This document shows positions 59,910-64,000 of a stretch of 64,000 nucleotides of DNA, piece by piece. This stretch comes from Algoriphagus aquimarinus (GTDB lineage: Bacteria; Bacteroidota; Bacteroidia; Cytophagales; Cyclobacteriaceae): positions 310,001 to 374,000 of the forward strand of contig NZ_FOKK01000001.1 in NCBI RefSeq assembly GCF_900112005.1. The letters run 5' to 3'. The position numbers were made by a program, and so were the translations under genes. The notes under the pieces are model-generated. The model was not told the origin of the DNA and did not search any database. It saw only the letters and a program-made list of their open reading frames with translations. Positions within the stretch are counted from its first letter, which is position 1; every line of letters starts with the position of its first letter.

Positions 59910-61085
59910 ATGATTTCAGTTTCCGAAGCCTTAGATTTAATTAAAACTCACACAGGACAGCTGCCTACTGTAAAGATGCAGTTAAGGGACTCCTTTGGTT
60001 GTTTTGTGGCAGAAGAGATAGTGGCGCCCATCAGCCTACCGTTTTTTCGACAATCAGCCATGGATGGTTATGCTTTTCGATTTGGAGAAATCAGTGAACT
60101 AGAAATCATAGGAGAATGCAAGGCCGGAGATGCACTGGATTTTGAGCTTCAAGCAAATCAGGCAGTGAGAATCTTTACAGGTGCTCGTGTGCCCGATCTA
60201 GCAGACACAGTCGTCATGCAGGAACATGTAGAGGCGAATGGTAAGAATATATCCATACTTCAACTACCCGATAAATCTGCCAATGTGCGGGAAGTCGGCG
60301 AACAAATAAAGGCTGGTGATCAAGTGTTGCCAGCTGGGACAAAAATAAATGAATCAATAATTGGTTTTTTGGCCAGTTTTGGGATCACGGAGGTTTTAGT
60401 CTTTAACAAACCCAAAATTACGTTGATCGTAACCGGAAATGAACTTCAGGAGGCTGGAAGTCCCCTGCAGCCCGGATGCATATATGAAAGTAATGCGATC
60501 ATGCTGGAATCTGCCCTGAAGTCACGAGGCTTTGCTTCAGTGCGGATTTTAAAGGTTGAAGATGATCTGGAAGCAACAAAAAAAATCATTGCTGAAGGAC
60601 TTGAGGATGATATGCTGCTGATCTCTGGTGGTATTTCTGTTGGCGATTATGACTTCGTCAATGCCGCTTTGCAAGCAAATGGAGTTCAAGAGATTTTCTA
60701 CAAAGTGAATCAAAAACCGGGGAAGCCACTTTGGTTTGGCAAAAAGGAGAAGACACTTGTCTTTGCCTTGCCTGGAAATCCAGCTTCTTCATTGACCTGT
60801 TTTCTGATCTATGCCTTCTCAGCATTGAAAATTATGTCAGGCAATCCTGATATAGACTTAAATTTCCAGACTGGAGTTCTGAAACATCGCACATATAATA
60901 AGTTTGGGAAGACTCTTTTCATACTTGGAACTGAGAAAAATGGGGAGCTGGAAATCTATCCTAAGCAAGCTTCTAGTATGTTGATTTCTTATGCTTTGGG
61001 AAATGCCTTGGTGATGATTCCTGAGCAAAAGGAAGAACTTGAAGCAGGTGAATCAGTGCAGTTCTTGCCCATAAATAGAAATTAG
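59910..61085 (+). CDS. moeA: Molybdopterin molybdenumtransferase MoeA
   Basis: MoeA inserts molybdate into adenylated molybdopterin. The 391-residue protein has all domains: SAMDGYAF near residue 50, VTGNEL near 174, and the MogA-like core with LISGGISVGDYDF near 237 and ALPGNPASSLTCF near 287. It heads a tight run (gaps of 1, 3, -4 and 28 bases) of cofactor genes. Confidence 0.95.
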   Translation: MISVSEALDLIKTHTGQLPTVKMQLRDSFGCFVAEEIVAPISLPFFRQSAMDGYAFRFGEISELEIIGECKAGDALDFELQANQAVRIFTGARVPDLADTVVMQEHVEANGKNISILQLPDKSANVREVGEQIKAGDQVLPAGTKINESIIGFLASFGITEVLVFNKPKITLIVTGNELQEAGSPLQPGCIYESNAIMLESALKSRGFASVRILKVEDDLEATKKIIAEGLEDDMLLISGGISVGDYDFVNAALQANGVQEIFYKVNQKPGKPLWFGKKEKTLVFALPGNPASSLTCFLIYAFSALKIMSGNPDIDLNFQTGVLKHRTYNKFGKTLFILGTEKNGELEIYPKQASSMLISYALGNALVMIPEQKEELEAGESVQFLPINRN

Positions 61086-61086
61086 G

Positions 61087-61839
61087 ATGATCGATTTTCA
61101 CGACCCTGTTTTCATACTTATTTTCTCTGCTATTCTTGCAGTGGTTGCATTTATGTATGCAAGTGTGGGCCATGGAGGTGCAAGTGGCTATCTCGCGATG
61201 ATGGCTTTGGCCGGAGTTCCTCTGATGGTGATGAAGCCAACAGCTCTATTACTAAATATTTTCGTGGCGGGAATCTCCTTTGTGTTTTTTCGTCAAGCCA
61301 AGCATTTTCGCTGGAAACTTTTTTATCCATTTGCCATCACGTCGATTCCGGCGGCTTTTGCCGGCGGCATGATCACCATCAACGCCACATTGTATAAGCA
61401 GATTCTAGGAGTATTTCTGCTGATTGCGATTTTAAGAATTTTGGGTGTTTTTGGGAAAACTAACTCAGATCAAAATGAACCTGTCAAAACTTATCTCGCA
61501 TTACTGATTGGTTTGGCAATAGGTTTCTTCTCAGGAATGATCGGCATAGGTGGAGGCATTATCTTGAGTCCAGTGATCCTTTTGCTGCGCTGGGGAAATA
61601 TGAAAGAGGCTGCTGCGGTTTCGGCCTTATTCATCTGGGTCAATTCTGTTTCCGGAGCTTTGGGATTTGTACTCGGTGGGGGAGAAATTCCCATGGAAGC
61701 CAGTTTCCTCATTCCTGCGGCTGTACTTGGTGGAACTTTTGGGGCGATTTACGGAGCTAAAAAGTTCTCTAATGTGACCTTGAAATACATTCTTTCCATT
61801 GTGCTTTTTATAGCTTTTATAAAATTAATGACTGTTTAG
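61087..61839 (+). CDS. TauE/SafE-family membrane exporter
   Basis: The 250-residue protein has about eight hydrophobic helices and two TauE signatures: ASVGHGGASGYLAMMAL near 19-35, and GFFSGMIGIGGGIILSP near 140-156. The family moves sulfite, sulfoacetate or other organic anions. Being inside a molybdenum-cofactor operon next to cobA, it may handle sulfite or another oxyanion from a molybdoenzyme pathway; that is inference. Confidence 0.88.
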   Translation: MIDFHDPVFILIFSAILAVVAFMYASVGHGGASGYLAMMALAGVPLMVMKPTALLLNIFVAGISFVFFRQAKHFRWKLFYPFAITSIPAAFAGGMITINATLYKQILGVFLLIAILRILGVFGKTNSDQNEPVKTYLALLIGLAIGFFSGMIGIGGGIILSPVILLLRWGNMKEAAAVSALFIWVNSVSGALGFVLGGGEIPMEASFLIPAAVLGGTFGAIYGAKKFSNVTLKYILSIVLFIAFIKLMTV

Positions 61840-61842
61840 ACT

Positions 61843-62427
61843 ATGGAGAAATCTCAGGAAATAACGGCTTATGTGCTCTGTGGAGGGAAAAGCGTTCGCA
61901 TGCAAGCGGAAAAAGGCTTGGTTCTCTACAGAGGCAAACCCTTTATCCGTTGGATTATTGAGGCGATTATGCCGATTACTTCCAATATTATTTTGGTGAC
62001 CAGCAATGGAGATTATAGTTTGGTTGGCCTGCCGATGATCGAGGACTCTTATGAAGACAAAGGGCCTGTGGGCGGAATTTATACCGCATTGAAGCATAGC
62101 AAAACAGTGAGAAACCTGATTCTCAGCTGTGATATTCCGAAGATCACCACTGAGCTACTTAGAAATCTGTGCGATGAAAGCGAGGAAATTGAAGCTTCGG
62201 TGACCTTTCTCTGCGATGCAAAAAATGATTATCCGCTGATCGGTGTTTATAATAAATCAGCCTTACAAACCTTTGCTGATGCGATATCAAGTAATAAATT
62301 AAAGCTTTGCCCGCTGGTGAATATGATTTCACATCAGAAAATCTGCATCAATTCTGATCAGAAATCTCTGGTTCAGAATATCAATAGCAAAGCAGAATTA
62401 CAGTCTCTCAACCTACTTGACCTATGA
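61843..62427 (+). CDS. mobA: Molybdenum cofactor guanylyltransferase MobA-like
   Basis: The 194-residue nucleotidyltransferase has the GT-A-like N-terminus AYVLCGGKSVRMQAEKGL (the LxGGxSxRMGxDK motif, with MQAEK in place of MGxDK) and a middle SCDIPKI segment for metal binding. It should attach GMP to molybdopterin for DMSO-reductase-type enzymes. The glycine after RM is missing (Gln here), but the context makes MobA likely. It overlaps cobA by four bases. Confidence 0.85.
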   Translation: MEKSQEITAYVLCGGKSVRMQAEKGLVLYRGKPFIRWIIEAIMPITSNIILVTSNGDYSLVGLPMIEDSYEDKGPVGGIYTALKHSKTVRNLILSCDIPKITTELLRNLCDESEEIEASVTFLCDAKNDYPLIGVYNKSALQTFADAISSNKLKLCPLVNMISHQKICINSDQKSLVQNINSKAELQSLNLLDL

Positions 62428-63236
62428 CTACTATTACAGGAAAATACCCTAAAGTCACCCTCCTCGGTGCCGGCCCAGGCGATCCGGAGCTACTTACGCT
62501 CAAAGCCGTCAAAGCGCTGAACGATGCCGATGTGGTGCTTTATGATTCCTTGGTAAATGAGGAAGTACTTAAGCATGCAAATCGTGCTTTGCTGGTTTTT
62601 GTAGGAAAAAGAAAGGGAAATCACAGTCACACTCAGGATGAAATCAATGAGATGATCGTGAATTATGCAAAAGAATTTGGGCATGTGGTGCGAGTGAAAG
62701 GCGGAGATCCTTTTGTATTTGGAAGAGGAAAGGAGGAAGAAATCTATGCACAGGAATGCGGGATAGAAACGGAGATTATTCCGGGTATTTCATCTAGTGT
62801 AGCGGTGCCAGCTTCGGTAGGAATTCCTGTAACGGCAAGAGGCGTTGCCGAAAGTTTCTGGGTAATCACTGGGACGACCAGCGATAGAGAGCTTTCTAAA
62901 GATCTATCCTTGGCTGCGCAATCATCTGCTACGGTGATCATTTTGATGGGAATGAGTAAGCTTGCTGAGATCGCTGAGATATATAAATCGGTAGGGAAAG
63001 CGGATTTGCCTGTTGCGATCATTCAAGATGGTACCAAATCAGAGCAAAAAGAGGTGGTGGGAACTATCGAGAATATTCTTGAAATATCCCAAAAACAAGG
63101 AATTGGTGCTCCGGCTGTCATTGTAATTGGTGAAGTCGTTCACTTGGCCAAAGGCAGAACTGCGGTGAAGGAAGACTGGGTGCTGGAGGATGAGTTTATC
63201 TTTCAAAACTTGAATACCTTGCCATTTATTAATTAA
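62424..63236 (+). CDS. cobA: Uroporphyrinogen-III C-methyltransferase
   Basis: The 270-residue SAM enzyme makes precorrin-2, the precursor of sirohaem and cobalamin. Motifs: LLGAGPGDPELLTLKA (residues 11-26), YDSLV, VRVKGGDPFVFGRG near 92-105, and GIPVTARGVAESFWVITG near 132-149. Being alone with Moco genes it probably supplies sirohaem for nitrite or sulfite reductase, so an assimilatory nitrate or sulfur pathway may adjoin. Confidence 0.95.
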   Translation: MTTITGKYPKVTLLGAGPGDPELLTLKAVKALNDADVVLYDSLVNEEVLKHANRALLVFVGKRKGNHSHTQDEINEMIVNYAKEFGHVVRVKGGDPFVFGRGKEEEIYAQECGIETEIIPGISSSVAVPASVGIPVTARGVAESFWVITGTTSDRELSKDLSLAAQSSATVIILMGMSKLAEIAEIYKSVGKADLPVAIIQDGTKSEQKEVVGTIENILEISQKQGIGAPAVIVIGEVVHLAKGRTAVKEDWVLEDEFIFQNLNTLPFIN

Positions 63237-63264
63237 TCCGAGCGATCTGTATTAAATTGAAGCT

Positions 63265-63501
63265 ATGATTACCATAAACTACTTTGGAAATATTGCAGAA
63301 GCTGCGCAGAGTGACTCCGAAACGCTGGACTTGAAGTCTGTGAGTTTGGAGGATCTGCTGAGCTTGCTGGATACCAAATATGGCATCAGCAAATTCCAAT
63401 TTCAGGTGGCCGTTAATCGCAAAATCATCTCGACTAAGCAAGGCTTGAGCCTGTCGGATCGAGACGAGATCGCATTGCTTCCCCCATTTTCAGGAGGGTA
63501 A
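63265..63501 (+). CDS. moaD: Molybdopterin synthase sulfur-carrier subunit MoaD
   Basis: The 78-residue ubiquitin-like protein ends in PPFSGG; the final Gly-Gly is adenylated by MoeB and then carries the sulfur for molybdopterin. The beta-grasp fold starts with ITINYFGNIAEA. The stop codon lies two bases before the next gene's start, so carrier and activating enzyme are paired. Confidence 0.93.
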   Translation: MITINYFGNIAEAAQSDSETLDLKSVSLEDLLSLLDTKYGISKFQFQVAVNRKIISTKQGLSLSDRDEIALLPPFSGG

Positions 63502-63503
63502 TA

Positions 63504-64000
63504 ATGGAAAGATTCCAACGACAGACGATTCTTCCCGGCATAGGGATATCCGGTCAGCAAAAGTTGCAGAATAGCAAGGTGCTGGTAGTCGGAGCAGGAG
63601 GTTTGGGTTGCGCCGTTTTACCTTATCTGGCTTCAGCTGGAGTTGGTAACTTGGGCATAGTAGATGGGGATAAAATCGAGTTAAGCAATTTGCATCGGCA
63701 GGTTCTATATTCAGAGAAATCTATTGGTGAGTTCAAAGTGGTAGAAGCCGAAAAGGTCTTAACTTCCATGAATTCAGAACTTACTATTACTATATATCCG
63801 GTTTTTCTCACCCTTGAAAATGTGGATAACTTATTGCAAGAATACGATTTTGTAATTGATGCTACAGACAATACTGAAGTAAGATACATTCTAGATGAAG
63901 CGTGTAGAGTAGCTGGTAAGGCGATGATCTACGGTTCGATTTTCCGTTTTCAGGGACAGGTTTCGGTTTTCAATTATCAGGGAGGGCCTTCTTATCGTAG
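63504..64000 (+). CDS. moeB: MoeB/HesA/ThiF-type adenylyltransferase, 3' end cut
   Basis: The frame runs from ATG 63504 off the right edge, with 165 codons visible. It is an E1-like enzyme: RFQRQTILPGIGISGQQKL at the start, the ATP loop VVGAGGLGC (residues 31-39), DGDKIELSNLHRQVLY, and DATDN near 119. It should adenylate the C-terminus of MoaD just upstream. A C-terminal rhodanese domain, common in such proteins, would be outside the window. Confidence 0.93.
   Translation, partial: MERFQRQTILPGIGISGQQKLQNSKVLVVGAGGLGCAVLPYLASAGVGNLGIVDGDKIELSNLHRQVLYSEKSIGEFKVVEAEKVLTSMNSELTITIYPVFLTLENVDNLLQEYDFVIDATDNTEVRYILDEACRVAGKAMIYGSIFRFQGQVSVFNYQGGPSYR

Overview
The window is bacterial, about 40% GC, and looks like a member of the Bacteroidota, order Cytophagales, probably near Algoriphagus/Cyclobacteriaceae. 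The pointers are a SusC/SusD pair, the gliding lipoprotein GldJ, a long SecA, a DUF4139 protein with a carboxypeptidase-regulatory insert, many short lipoproteins, and TAnnTTTG-type -7 promoter boxes with no clear Shine-Dalgarno sites. The genus is an inference from general protein resemblance. No phage, insertion sequence or CRISPR array was seen. Both ends cut genes: an SDR oxidoreductase on the left and a MoeB/HesA-type adenylyltransferase on the right.

Layout. 0-6.3 kb: SDR, membrane protein, thioesterase, small barrel protein, TrmH-family methylase, mutS, PAS-LuxR regulator. 6.3-7.4 kb: tRNA-Gly(GCC), then tRNA-Leu(TAA) followed by two tandem units, each a small GIY-YIG nuclease gene ending in a duplicated 3' half of tRNA-Leu. 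7.6-13.4 kb: an osmoadaptation block with betaine aldehyde dehydrogenase, a choline-dehydrogenase-like GMC enzyme, a Na+ symporter strikingly like the animal choline transporter CHT1, and an MscS channel. 13.4-28.3 kb: mostly housekeeping (MazG-like hydrolase, dapF, secA, SPOR lipoprotein, M20 peptidases, S1/P1 nuclease, a TPR histidine kinase with its NarL-type regulator, DsbD). 28.4-29.1 kb: a gene-free tandem array of ~200 bp units with internal inverted repeats.

29.1-36.4 kb: quinone oxidoreductase, Ohr with a cysteine-free OhrR-like repressor, a secreted Gfo/Idh/MocA oxidoreductase, an OxyR that keeps both redox cysteines, an NlpE-like lipoprotein, two TonB-C-like secreted paralogues, and a VOC/DUF1569 pair. 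36.7-45.2 kb: a TetR regulator, a Tat-exported metallophosphoesterase, SusC, SusD and an exported NPP-like phosphodiesterase. The same 18-bp palindrome lies upstream of both the metallophosphoesterase and susC, so this looks like a TetR-controlled phosphoester-scavenging locus.

45-59.5 kb: DUF4139 protein, uppP, DJ-1/PfpI protein, amidase with SH3 repeats, gldJ, mfd, Fur, a double retropepsin-PDZ protein and a LemA/TPM cluster. 59.9-64 kb: an operon moeA-tauE-mobA-cobA-moaD-moeB for molybdenum cofactor and sirohaem, preceded by three phased TACGTA sites; it probably continues past the right edge.
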